Assembly: GCF_002585305.1 (NCBI RefSeq)
Contig: NZ_NUNF01000023.1
Coordinates: forward strand, 14,339 to 65,667
From: Bacillus sp. AFS037270
Lineage (GTDB): Bacteria; Bacillota; Bacilli; Bacillales_B; DSM-18226
DNA: 51,329 bases
Reading direction: 5' to 3'
Position numbers and translations under genes: made by a program
Notes under the pieces: generated by a model
Seen by the model: the letters and a program-made list of their open reading frames with translations, nothing else
Told to the model about the DNA's origin: nothing
Database searches by the model: none
Shown: positions 7,420 through 15,528 of the stretch, in pieces
Layout of the letters: each line of letters begins with the position of its first letter
Numbering within the stretch: the first letter of the stretch is position 1

Positions 7420-8832
7420 ATGTCAAAGCAACAAATCGGTGTAATTGGTTTAGCAGTAATGGGAAAGAACTTGGCCTTAAATATTGAAAGCCGTGGATAT
7501 TCAGTAGCTGTTTTTAACCGCTCATACGATAAAACAGAAGCATTCTTAAAGAATGAAGCTGAAGGAAAAAACTTTGTTGGTGCTCATACAGTAGAGGAAT
7601 TTGTGAATTCCTTAGAAAAGCCGCGCAAAATTTTATTAATGGTTAAAGCTGGTACCGCTACTGATGCAACAATTGATTCTTTAAAACCATACCTTGAAGA
7701 AGGCGATATCCTGATTGATGGAGGAAACACATTCTTCCAAGATACAATTAGACGTAACAAGGAATTAGCGAATGCTGGCTTCCATTTTATTGGTACAGGT
7801 GTTTCCGGAGGAGAAGAAGGGGCACTTAAGGGACCATCCATTATGCCTGGCGGGAATAAAGAAGCATATGAATTAGTACAGCCTATTTTAGAAGCTATTT
7901 CAGCAAAGGTTGGGGGCGATCCATGCTGTACCTACATTGGACCAAACGGTGCAGGTCATTATGTGAAAATGGTTCATAATGGAATTGAATATGGAGATAT
8001 GCAATTAATTTCAGAAGCCTATTTTATTTTGAAAAATGTTCTTGGCCTAAGTGCAGAAGAGCTTCATAATGTATTTTCTGAATGGAATAAAGGCGAATTA
8101 GATAGCTACTTAATCGAAATTACTGCAGATATCTTTACAAAGGTAGACGAAGACACAGGTAAACCAATGGTGGATGTAATCCTAGATACTGCAGGCCAAA
8201 AAGGTACTGGTAAGTGGACAAGCCAGAATGCCCTAGATTTAGGAGTGCCACTTCCAATTATCACAGAATCAGTATTCGCTCGCTTTATCTCTGCAATGAA
8301 AGAAGAGCGTGTAAAAGCGAGTAAAGTATTAACTGGACCAGAGGTTAAGCCATTTGAGGGAAGCAAAGAAGAATTAATTGAAGCTGTTCGTAAAGCTTTG
8401 TACATGAGTAAAATTTGCTCGTATGCTCAAGGTTTCGCCCAAATGCGTGTTGCATCTGAAGAATATGACTGGAACCTTCGTTACGGGGATATTGCGATGA
8501 TTTTCCGCGGAGGCTGTATCATCCGTGCTCAATTCTTACAAAAGATCAAAGATGCATACGATCGTGATTCGGAACTAGCGAACCTTTTATTAGATCCATA
8601 CTTCAAGGACATTGTGGAGAACTATCAACAGGCGTTACGTCAAGTAATTGCAGTGGCGATTGAGCGTGGTATTCCTGTACCATCATTTGCAAGTGCAATT
8701 GCTTACTATGACAGCTACCGCACTGAAACACTTCCTGCAAATCTTTTGCAAGCTCAGCGTGACTACTTTGGTGCTCACACGTATCAACGTGTTGATAAAG
8801 AAGGCGTATTCCATACAAACTGGATGGAGTAA
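7420..8832 (+). CDS. gndA: 6-phosphogluconate dehydrogenase, decarboxylating
   Basis: 470 residues, full length. It oxidises and decarboxylates 6-phosphogluconate to ribulose-5-phosphate. The N-terminal Rossmann motif [17 protein letters not shown] is followed by NRS, typical of NADP use. Substrate and catalytic segments include [31 protein letters not shown] (catalytic Lys) and [10 protein letters not shown]. The start ATG 7420 has GGAAAGAGGG upstream. It has its own promoter and terminator. Its position between uxaC and the gluconokinase/lar genes fits a route in which hexuronates end as 6-phosphogluconate; it may also serve general pentose phosphate metabolism. Confidence 0.95.
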   Translation: MSKQQIGVIGLAVMGKNLALNIESRGYSVAVFNRSYDKTEAFLKNEAEGKNFVGAHTVEEFVNSLEKPRKILLMVKAGTATDATIDSLKPYLEEGDILIDGGNTFFQDTIRRNKELANAGFHFIGTGVSGGEEGALKGPSIMPGGNKEAYELVQPILEAISAKVGGDPCCTYIGPNGAGHYVKMVHNGIEYGDMQLISEAYFILKNVLGLSAEELHNVFSEWNKGELDSYLIEITADIFTKVDEDTGKPMVDVILDTAGQKGTGKWTSQNALDLGVPLPIITESVFARFISAMKEERVKASKVLTGPEVKPFEGSKEELIEAVRKALYMSKICSYAQGFAQMRVASEEYDWNLRYGDIAMIFRGGCIIRAQFLQKIKDAYDRDSELANLLLDPYFKDIVENYQQALRQVIAVAIERGIPVPSFASAIAYYDSYRTETLPANLLQAQRDYFGAHTYQRVDKEGVFHTNWME

Positions 8833-8858
8833 ATACTTCCTTTGTTAAAGTGATTTAT

Positions 8859-8902
8859 AGAGACTAAACTGGCCCATAAGGGTTGGTTGGTCTCTTTTTT
8901 TG
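8859..8902 (+). terminator. Rho-independent terminator after gndA
   Basis: An AGAGACTAA arm pairs with TTGGTCTCT around an inner GGCCC/GGGTT segment, followed by seven T. Confidence 0.75.
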
Positions 8903-9038
8903 TACGTTTTGTTTTTGACTGGAATTTTTTTATAAAAAGCAATATAAGACAAAAAAGAGGGATTTTTGAGCATTTTTAGAGAATGATTTTTACTACAGAG
9001 TGCAATAAAATAAAAGTATGGTTCGTTGACAAATCAGT

Positions 9039-9052
9039 TGTTAACGCTTACT
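9039..9052. promoter_or_regulatory. cre-like site upstream of the AraC-type regulator
   Basis: TGTTAACGCTTACT matches seven of nine fixed cre positions and lies just before the gene, next to a TTGACA (9026-9031) that could be its -35 box. I could not find a convincing -10. Confidence 0.4.
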
Positions 9053-9070
9053 TATAGGGGCGTGGAACTA

Positions 9071-9970
9071 ATGGATAAGTTGAGTTCATCTAGTTATAGA
9101 AGAAAAGTAATGGATGAATGGATAACTGCTTTTTATCGGGTACAAGGTTTAGACAACTCATTTAATTTTCACTCACACCAGGAATATGAGATTTATTTTT
9201 TTCATTCAGGAGATTGTAAGTACTTAATTAACAATCGAATTTATGAATTACAGCCTGGTGATATTATATTGTTGGATGGGATGACATTGCATAAACCAAA
9301 TCCAGGTATAGGCAGCACCTACACAAGAAGTATGCTTCATTTTTCACCTACTTGGCTCCGTGAATTGTTGGGTACTCTTGGAATTCCTAATTTATTAGAT
9401 CCCTTTAAAAAACTTAACAATTGCTTACTGCGAACAGGTTATGATGAATCAGGGCAAATTGTTGATGGAAAGATTAAGGAAATAGCAGCTTCGTTGGAAC
9501 TAATTGATGTAGACCTGCAAAGGACCGGTAAGAAAAATGAGCTATTAGAAGCCGAGGTCAAACTTGAGCTAATTCAATTATTGTTAAGAATCTATAAGAT
9601 GAGTCAAAAGGAATTATCTCAAATAACGAGTAATAAGACGGATAAGGAAGCTCATGCTGAGTCAATTGCATCCTGGATTAATGCACACTATATCGAAAAG
9701 GTTAGTTTGGAGCGTATAGCGGCAGAATTAAATCTCAGTAAGTATTATACCTCACATGTCTTTAAGGAAGTTACAGGTTTTACGGTAATGGAATATGTAA
9801 TGGGGTGCCGTCTCAACCAGGTGAAGTATCTATTGGAGATGGAACCCAATCTCACTCTAACAGAGGTCTCGCAGTCAGCTGGATTTGAGAGCGTTGCTCA
9901 TTTTAGTCGATATTTTAAAGAAAAAATGGGTAAAACACCGTCACAATACCGGAAGGAAAAACTAAAGTAA
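9071..9970 (+). CDS. AraC-family transcriptional regulator
   Basis: 299 residues. The N-terminal cupin-like sensor domain (about 15-95: FNFHSHQEYEIYFFHSG, LQPGDIILLDGMTLHKPNP) is followed by a C-terminal double helix-turn-helix (about 195-297: VSLERIAAELNLSKYYTSHVFKEVTG and the family signature TEVSQSAGFESVAHFSRYFKEKMGKTPSQYR). I chose ATG 9071 behind GGGGCGTGG; a TTG at 9026 in the same frame is inside the probable -35 box. It heads an operon with the four enzyme genes that follow, so it probably activates them when it binds a sugar-type ligand. Confidence 0.87.
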   Translation: MDKLSSSSYRRKVMDEWITAFYRVQGLDNSFNFHSHQEYEIYFFHSGDCKYLINNRIYELQPGDIILLDGMTLHKPNPGIGSTYTRSMLHFSPTWLRELLGTLGIPNLLDPFKKLNNCLLRTGYDESGQIVDGKIKEIAASLELIDVDLQRTGKKNELLEAEVKLELIQLLLRIYKMSQKELSQITSNKTDKEAHAESIASWINAHYIEKVSLERIAAELNLSKYYTSHVFKEVTGFTVMEYVMGCRLNQVKYLLEMEPNLTLTEVSQSAGFESVAHFSRYFKEKMGKTPSQYRKEKLK

Positions 9971-10002
9971 AAATCCACGTAAAAGAAGGAGGAATAGGGA
10001 AA

Positions 10003-10890
10003 ATGGATAATGATTTATTGATTTCCGGTTTTTCGGATGAAATCTCTTCTGATTTTGATACACAGCTTGAAGTGGTATCAAAATTAGGGATGCGTTATAT
10101 ATCCTTACGGGGTGTAGATGGAAAAAATATTGGTGATTTTACTGTGGAAGGGATAAAAGAAAGTGTCCAGCCACGGCTTCAAAGAGCAGGGATTGGTGTA
10201 TCTTCGATTGGATCGCCAATCGGAAAGGTGTTCATCAATGATGAAGAGGGATTTGCCAAACAAAAGACCATGTTAAATACACTTTGCCAGATTGCTAACT
10301 TATTAGATTGTAAATACATTCGTATTTTTAGCTTTTATATTCCAAAAGGTGAAGAAGCTGACAATTACAGAGATGAAGTAATTGGCAAAATAAAAGAGTT
10401 TGCAGCTATTGCAGAAAAATTTGATGTTATCCTATTACACGAAAATGAAAAGGACATTTATGGGGACATTGCTAGACGCTGTCATGAGATTTTAAAAGAG
10501 GTTGGCTCTGACCATTTTAAGGCTATCTTTGATTTTGCTAACTTTGTTCAATGTGGTGAGGATACCCAGGAGTGCTTCGATTTATTAAAAGATGAAATCG
10601 TCTATATACACATCAAAGACGCTGTCACAACAGATAGTCAAAACGTGGTCTGCGGTACGGGGGAAGGTAAAATACCTGAAATTTTGGCACAAGCAATTCA
10701 AAGCGGTTACAAAGGCTTCCTAACCCTTGAACCTCATCTTGTTCGCTTTGATTCTTTAAAGGACTTGGAACTGGAAGATGCTGCAGAGATTATTAAAGAT
10801 AACAAAGGCCTTGATGGTGCAGGTGGATACAAACTTCAATATGAGTCGCTATTAAATATTCTTGAAAAAATAGAAAGCGGGGAAAAATAA
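10003..10890 (+). CDS. Sugar phosphate isomerase/epimerase-like TIM barrel (xylose-isomerase-like superfamily), first copy
   Basis: 295 residues of the AP-endonuclease-2/xylose isomerase-like fold. The usual metal-site strand ends are visible: HENEKDIYGD, AIFDFANFVQ, YIHIKDAV and FLTLEPHL. GGAGGAATAGGG precedes ATG 10003. The gene is followed by the Gfo/Idh/MocA gene after a single base, so the two are almost certainly translationally linked. Family members isomerise, epimerise or dehydrate sugars and inositol derivatives, and some take part in elimination of 3-keto glycosides. Substrate unknown. Confidence 0.8.
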   Translation: MDNDLLISGFSDEISSDFDTQLEVVSKLGMRYISLRGVDGKNIGDFTVEGIKESVQPRLQRAGIGVSSIGSPIGKVFINDEEGFAKQKTMLNTLCQIANLLDCKYIRIFSFYIPKGEEADNYRDEVIGKIKEFAAIAEKFDVILLHENEKDIYGDIARRCHEILKEVGSDHFKAIFDFANFVQCGEDTQECFDLLKDEIVYIHIKDAVTTDSQNVVCGTGEGKIPEILAQAIQSGYKGFLTLEPHLVRFDSLKDLELEDAAEIIKDNKGLDGAGGYKLQYESLLNILEKIESGEK

Positions 10891-10891
10891 A

Positions 10892-12049
10892 ATGGCAAAT
10901 GTTAGATTAGGAATTATTGGCTTAGGAGCACAAGGTGGGGCTTACGCAGGATTTCTAGCAGATGGAAAAGTGAAAAACATGGTTCTTGGGGCAATCTGTG
11001 ACAATGACCCAGCCAAAAAGGAATTGGCAGCAGAAAAATATCCTGAAGTTCCTTTTTATGATGACTATATCGATATGCTTGAAAGCGGTAAAGTTGACGC
11101 TGTAGTAACTTGTGTTCCACATTACCTGCACCCTGAAATGGGAATTGAAGCACTAAAAAGAGATATCCATGCATTGGTAGAAAAACCAGCAGGTGTTTAT
11201 ACAAAACAAGTAAGAGAATTAAATGAATTTGCTGCAACAAAACCAGAATTAACCTTCGGAATTATGTTTAATCAACGGACAAATCCACTCTATCAAAAGG
11301 TGAAAGAGATTATTGATAATGGTGAAATTGGCCAAATTCGCCGTACAAACTGGATCATTACGACTTGGTGGAGACCACAAGGCTATTATGACCAAAGCGC
11401 ATGGAGAGCAACATGGGGCGGCGAAGGCGGCGGTGTCCTTGTCAATCAGGCACCACACCAAATTGATTTGCTTCAGTGGATTTGTGGTATGCCTAAAAAG
11501 GTCTATTCTAATGTAAAATACGGCTACCAAAGAAATATCGCTGTAGAAGATGAAGTAACGACAATCTTAGACTATGGTAATGGCGCAACAGGAGTATTTA
11601 TTACGTGTACGCACGATGTTATGGGGACTGACCGCTTTGAAATTTTGGGGGATAAAGGAAAAATTGTTGTCGATGATAGCAAAAAAATAACCGTTAAACG
11701 TCTAAAAAAATCTGAATCTGAAATGAGCGCAACAATGAGCTGGGCAGATGTAACAAAAATTTTCATGGGTCAGGGCTTATCTGAAATATATACAGAAGAA
11801 GTAATTGAATTTGAAAGTGTTTGGGGCGGTCAGCATATTGCTGTAATGGAAAACTTTGCAGCGAATATTGTGGAAGGAACTCCACTACTTGCACCTGGCA
11901 GTGACGGAATCAATGGCGTCGCCCTGGCAAATGCAATCCACCTATCGAGCTGGCTAGGTAAAGAAGTAGAACTTCCAATTGATGAGGAGTTATACTTTGC
12001 AGAGTTGAGTAAAAAAGTGGAAGAAGAAAAAGGGAATCCAATTAAATAA
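10892..12049 (+). CDS. Gfo/Idh/MocA-family NAD(P)-dependent oxidoreductase, first copy
   Basis: 385 residues. The N-terminal Rossmann domain (GIIGLGAQGGAYAGF) has the family lysine motif ALVEKPAG near residue 96, and the C-terminal domain has GGGVLVNQAPHQIDLLQWICG, carrying the catalytic histidine. The enzymes oxidise or reduce a secondary hydroxyl of sugars, glycosides or inositols. The coding frame starts one base after the preceding isomerase gene. The protein is longer than the second copy at 12131, with an extra C-terminal stretch after ILAPGSDGINGVALANAIHLSSW-type residues. Substrate unknown. Confidence 0.86.
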   Translation: MANVRLGIIGLGAQGGAYAGFLADGKVKNMVLGAICDNDPAKKELAAEKYPEVPFYDDYIDMLESGKVDAVVTCVPHYLHPEMGIEALKRDIHALVEKPAGVYTKQVRELNEFAATKPELTFGIMFNQRTNPLYQKVKEIIDNGEIGQIRRTNWIITTWWRPQGYYDQSAWRATWGGEGGGVLVNQAPHQIDLLQWICGMPKKVYSNVKYGYQRNIAVEDEVTTILDYGNGATGVFITCTHDVMGTDRFEILGDKGKIVVDDSKKITVKRLKKSESEMSATMSWADVTKIFMGQGLSEIYTEEVIEFESVWGGQHIAVMENFAANIVEGTPLLAPGSDGINGVALANAIHLSSWLGKEVELPIDEELYFAELSKKVEEEKGNPIK

Positions 12050-12080
12050 TCAATTTTATTAATCTATAAATCTAAACGAA

Positions 12081-12112
12081 CTCGGGGAGTCTTGTTTCCT
12101 CTCCGAGCTCAT
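12081..12112 (+). other. Intra-operon hairpin
   Basis: CTCGGGGAG (12081-12089) pairs with CTCTCCGAG (12099-12107) in the 81-bp gap between the two oxidoreductase genes. The following bases are CTCATTTTAAA, too poor in T for a strong terminator. It may be an attenuator or an mRNA processing or stabilising structure. Confidence 0.4.
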
Positions 12113-12130
12113 TTTAAAGGGGAATAGCTG

Positions 12131-13150
12131 ATGCTCAAAATAGGAGTTATAGGACTTGGCGATATATCAAAAATTCATATTCCAGCTATACAAGCAAACC
12201 CTAATGCCGAGTTAGCGGCAGTATGTGATCTTGATGAATCATTAAGGAATACCGTACCTGATGTAAACTTCTATACTGACTATCAAGAAATGCTCAAAAG
12301 AGAATCATTGGATTGTGTGCATGTATGTTTGCCGCACTATCTTCATTATCCAGTAACAAAAGTCTGTGTTGAAAATGGTGTTCATGTTTTTCAGGAAAAG
12401 CCCTTGTCTTTAAATACAAAAGAAGGTTTGACTTTAGCAAAGCTAGAGGATATGCATCAGACTAAAATTTGTGTCTGCTTTCAAAATCGCTGCAATGAGT
12501 CCTTTGAATTGCTGCAAGAAATTATCGCTAGCGGTCAATTGGGCAAGATAACCGGGATAAAAGGATTAGTTACTTGGTATCGACCAAAAGAATATTACGA
12601 TGTGAAACCTTGGCGGGGAAAAATGGAGCTTGCCGGCGGTGGAGTGATGATTAACCAAGCCCTCCATACAATCGATTTAATGCAGCTGCTTGGTGGTGAG
12701 ATTGATTCGATTAGAGGGTCCATCGATCAATTATTGGATTACGGGATTGAGGTTGAAGATACAGCTTCAGCTCATATTCAATTTAAAAATGGCGCAAAGG
12801 GATTATTTTTTGCCACAAATGCCAATGCAGAAAATTCAAGTGTCGAGCTAGAGGTATCCCTTGAAAAAGGAAAATTCATCATCAAAGATAGTGTTTTAAC
12901 AAAGATCAATGGAGAAGGAAAAAAGGAAAAATTGATTGAAGATGCCAAGATGCCAGGGACAAAATTCTATTACGGGGCAAGCCATATTAAACTAATCAAT
13001 CAATTTTATACCGCAATAATAAACAACTCTCAGAATTATGTAAAGGTTAAAGATGCCCTTACATCGATTAAAATGATTGACGCAATTCGCCAATCCTCAG
13101 AAGAAAAAAGGATAATAAAAATGGAGGAATTACAGTATGCAAACAGCTAA
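12131..13150 (+). CDS. Gfo/Idh/MocA-family oxidoreductase, second copy
   Basis: 339 residues. The N-terminal nucleotide motif is GVIGLGDISKIHIPA, the family lysine motif is VFQEKPLSLN, and the catalytic-helix motif is GGGVMINQALHTIDLMQLLGG. An AAAGGGG site precedes ATG 12131. It overlaps the next gene by 14 bases. It is divergent from the first copy, so the two oxidoreductases probably act at different steps or on different stereocentres rather than as duplicates. Confidence 0.86.
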   Translation: MLKIGVIGLGDISKIHIPAIQANPNAELAAVCDLDESLRNTVPDVNFYTDYQEMLKRESLDCVHVCLPHYLHYPVTKVCVENGVHVFQEKPLSLNTKEGLTLAKLEDMHQTKICVCFQNRCNESFELLQEIIASGQLGKITGIKGLVTWYRPKEYYDVKPWRGKMELAGGGVMINQALHTIDLMQLLGGEIDSIRGSIDQLLDYGIEVEDTASAHIQFKNGAKGLFFATNANAENSSVELEVSLEKGKFIIKDSVLTKINGEGKKEKLIEDAKMPGTKFYYGASHIKLINQFYTAIINNSQNYVKVKDALTSIKMIDAIRQSSEEKRIIKMEELQYANS

Positions 13151-13994
13151 AATTGGCGTTCAAATGTTTAACCTTAAAGAAAAAATCGTGGAGCTAGGTG
13201 CATATGAAACATTAAGAAAGTTAAGTGAGCTTGGCTATCATTATGTCGAGGTAACTCAAATTCAAATGACTGAAGAAAATGTAGCTGAATTAAGAAGAGC
13301 TAGTGTTGATTTTGGGATCAAAATCGCTTCCATTTCAGCTCCTTTAGATACCATGCCAGGCATGCCTGGTGAATCATTGACAAAGAACTTTGATAAAATT
13401 GTGAATGATTGCAGGCTTTTAGATTGCAATTTTATCCGAATTGGCATGATGCCGATCCAATTAATGGGTCATAAGGACCAAGTTATGGAGTATATTAGGA
13501 ATGCAGAAGCGATGGCAGAAAGACTAGCGGAGCATGGAATAGAATTATATTATCATAACCACCATATTGAATTTGAGAAATATGATGGAAAATGTTTATT
13601 GGACCTTATGAAAGACAACACTTCTAAACTGGGCTTCGAATTAGATGTTCACTGGGTTCAACGAGGTGGCGAGAATCCGATTAATGTAATTAATAGATTT
13701 GCAGGACGAGTCTCATTAATCCACTTAAAAGATTATCGAATTGGAAATATGAATGTAAGTGAAGAAGATTTTAAAGATATGTCTAAGTTCATGCAAAAGT
13801 TCACAAATATAATCGAGTTTGCGGAACTTGGTCAAGGTAACTTAGACATAAAGGGTATAATAGAAGCTGGTATTGAAAGCGGTGTACAATATTTCCTAAT
13901 TGAGCAAGATGATACTTATGGCCGCGATCCATTTGATACGTTAAAAGATTCAGGGGACTATTTAAGAGAGTTAGGTTATGGAGATTGGTTTTAA
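13137..13994 (+). CDS. Sugar phosphate isomerase/epimerase-like TIM barrel, second copy
   Basis: 285 residues of the xylose-isomerase-like superfamily. Metal-site motifs are IELYYHNHHIEFEKYDG, GFELDVHW, SLIHLKDYRIG and YFLIEQDDT. Translation starts within the last codons of the preceding oxidoreductase gene (GGAGG at 13122-13126, ATG 13137). Pairs of this type occur next to Gfo/Idh/MocA genes in inositol and glycoside catabolism. I cannot name the substrate. It is the last gene of the AraC-led operon, ended by the hairpin at 14019-14050. Confidence 0.8.
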   Translation: MQTAKIGVQMFNLKEKIVELGAYETLRKLSELGYHYVEVTQIQMTEENVAELRRASVDFGIKIASISAPLDTMPGMPGESLTKNFDKIVNDCRLLDCNFIRIGMMPIQLMGHKDQVMEYIRNAEAMAERLAEHGIELYYHNHHIEFEKYDGKCLLDLMKDNTSKLGFELDVHWVQRGGENPINVINRFAGRVSLIHLKDYRIGNMNVSEEDFKDMSKFMQKFTNIIEFAELGQGNLDIKGIIEAGIESGVQYFLIEQDDTYGRDPFDTLKDSGDYLRELGYGDWF

Positions 13995-14018
13995 ATTCAA
14001 TCAGGTATAAAAAAGGCA

Positions 14019-14050
14019 GGTGTCAGGCACAAGGTGTCTGGCACTTTTCT
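14019..14050 (+). terminator. Terminator formed by a GTGTCAGGCAC-type repeat
   Basis: GTGTCAGGCAC (14020-14030) pairs with GTGTCTGGCAC (14034-14044) over 11 bp with two G-U pairs and a 3-base loop, then TTTTCTTT. The arm sequence resembles a short palindromic repeat common between genes in bacilli, here used as the terminator of the AraC-led operon. Confidence 0.7.
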
Positions 14051-14089
14051 TTGGATAGAGTTTTAGACATAAACCAGTGGACGTTAATT

Positions 14090-14115
14090 AAAAAAGGCCC
14101 TCAGTGACAAGGGCT
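14090..14115 (-). terminator. Terminator of ROK repressor 2
   Basis: On the minus strand AGCCCTT pairs with the GAGGGC side across a short loop and is followed by CTTTTTT. It lies immediately after the ROK gene that ends at 14129. Confidence 0.6.
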
Positions 14116-14128
14116 AATTGAGTGATCC

Positions 14129-15286
14129 TTATATAGTTAAACTAAGCTCAGAAACCCCTAAAAACTTTTGAATTCCTAATGCACATGCTCCCATGATACA
14201 CGCTTTTTTTCCGAACTCAGATACTAACAGCTCAGAGTAATGACTTATAGTAGAAGTAAGATGGGCTTTAAGTTCTTCAGCAGCATTAGGATACAAACGA
14301 AGCAATTCACTATTCACGACCAAAATTTCTGGGTTATACAGATTAATAAGATTATTTAATCCGATGGCAAGATATTCTATAAAATGCTCCATTTCTTTAA
14401 GAATTGTTGGTTCTTGCTCCTTTAATCCAGTCAGGATATCCTCGAAACTAAAATCAAGTTTTTGTTGGTCTTGGCATACACGACGAGTAAGGCTATTTTC
14501 TGAGGCATACTGTTCCCAACAGCCTGAATTTCCGCAGCTGCAAGGCACACCATTAGGCACAATAATCATATGGCCAATTTCTCCTGCATATCCATGATAG
14601 CCCTTTAACAATTCACCATTTATCATAAATCCAAGTCCAATACCTGAATATAGGCTTACAGATAGTAAGTTATTACTATGATGGTGTTTGTAGACCTTTT
14701 CCGCTAATGAACATAAATTTGCATTATTTTCAATGTAAATATAGATTCCAAGTTCATTTTCTAGGTCTTTTTTTAAGTTTTTGTTTTTCCATCCATGTTG
14801 AGGAACAAAATAAATTATTTCATTGGTATCCACAATTCCATGAATTCCAATGACGACTCCAATAAGGCCGTAATGAGTTTGTTCACATTTGGATTGGTAA
14901 TCTTTAATCTGCTGGCTTAGTATATCAAAAATGACTTCGTAATTAGAGACTGGCAGGTTGATAACATCCGTGTGAACGGGACAACCACCCAGATCAGCCA
15001 GAGTAAAGGTAATCGTAGTCTTATCAAGATCAATTCCCAAGGCGAAACCGGCTTTTTCGTTAATTGATAACATAATCGGTCTTCTGCCTAGACTTTTGTG
15101 TTCTAATTGTGATTCGACTATAAATGCATGATCCAATAGCTCTGAAACCTGCACAGAAATAGTTGCTTTATTAAGTCCGGTAACTTTAGCGATCTCTGCC
15201 CTTGAAATTGATTTATGCTCAATAATTGTACTTAAGATTAACGATCTATTCATTTTTTTGATTAGTGATGCATCACCAGTGAGCAT
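14129..15286 (-). CDS. ROK-family transcriptional repressor, paralogue 2
   Basis: 385 residues from ATG 15286, chosen because GGAGGTTTTTT precedes it and because MLTGDASLIKKMNRSLI aligns with the start of paralogue 1 (MVTGDAAYIKKINRSLI). An in-frame upstream extension to 15346 is discarded. It has an N-terminal helix-turn-helix (SRAEIAKVTGLNKATISVQV) and a ROK domain with intact zinc motif (GEIGHMIIVPNGVPCSCGNSGC). The DNA-reading helix is close to that of paralogue 1, which fits the almost identical operators. It is divergent from the larA-like gene, with operator D between. The two paralogues may sense different intermediates while sharing operators. Confidence 0.88.
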   Translation of the reverse strand: MLTGDASLIKKMNRSLILSTIIEHKSISRAEIAKVTGLNKATISVQVSELLDHAFIVESQLEHKSLGRRPIMLSINEKAGFALGIDLDKTTITFTLADLGGCPVHTDVINLPVSNYEVIFDILSQQIKDYQSKCEQTHYGLIGVVIGIHGIVDTNEIIYFVPQHGWKNKNLKKDLENELGIYIYIENNANLCSLAEKVYKHHHSNNLLSVSLYSGIGLGFMINGELLKGYHGYAGEIGHMIIVPNGVPCSCGNSGCWEQYASENSLTRRVCQDQQKLDFSFEDILTGLKEQEPTILKEMEHFIEYLAIGLNNLINLYNPEILVVNSELLRLYPNAAEELKAHLTSTISHYSELLVSEFGKKACIMGACALGIQKFLGVSELSLTI

Positions 15287-15333
15287 AAAAAACCTCCTTG
15301 TCTTTTTAAAAGAAAATATCACACATTTATTTA

Positions 15334-15362
15334 TTGACGTAAGCAAGCCATAATGATATATT
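15334..15362 (+). promoter_or_regulatory. SigA-type promoter of the larA-like operon
   Basis: TTGACG (15334-15339), a 17-bp spacer and TATATT (15357-15362). Operator D starts 11 bp downstream, as at uxaC. Confidence 0.62.
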
Positions 15363-15372
15363 ATACAGGTAA

Positions 15373-15397
15373 TTAGTTTGTTTGGTAAACAAATTAA
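15373..15397. promoter_or_regulatory. ROK-repressor operator, site D
   Basis: A 25-bp near-palindrome with core GTTTGGTAAAC (15380-15390), aligned with sites A to C. It links the larA-like operon to the same regulon as uxaC and both symporters. Confidence 0.74.
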
Positions 15398-15432
15398 TTG
15401 AGAGATTTTAGATTATTTTAAAAATGTCAATT

Positions 15433-15446
15433 TGAAAGGGATTACA
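15433..15446. promoter_or_regulatory. Second leader dyad D
   Basis: TGAAAGGGATTACA matches the cre fixed positions except for G in place of the central C, as in the three other leaders. It lies 36 bp after operator D. Confidence 0.45.
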
Positions 15447-15528
15447 GTTAAGCATTCATGCTCCCTGTTCATACATTGAATAGATTACAAAGAGGTAAAC
15501 TTAAATTAAACAAAGGAGGATATAAACT

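Noticed and set aside
8106..8405. 99-codon minus-strand frame
   Set aside because: Antisense shadow of gndA.
10914..11766. Several 60-110-codon frames on both strands
   Set aside because: Shadows of the Gfo/Idh/MocA gene at 10892-12049; none has a start signal or family features.
15287..15346. Upstream extension of ROK repressor 2
   Set aside because: It passes through the GGAGG ribosome binding site and gives a tail with no counterpart in the paralogue.
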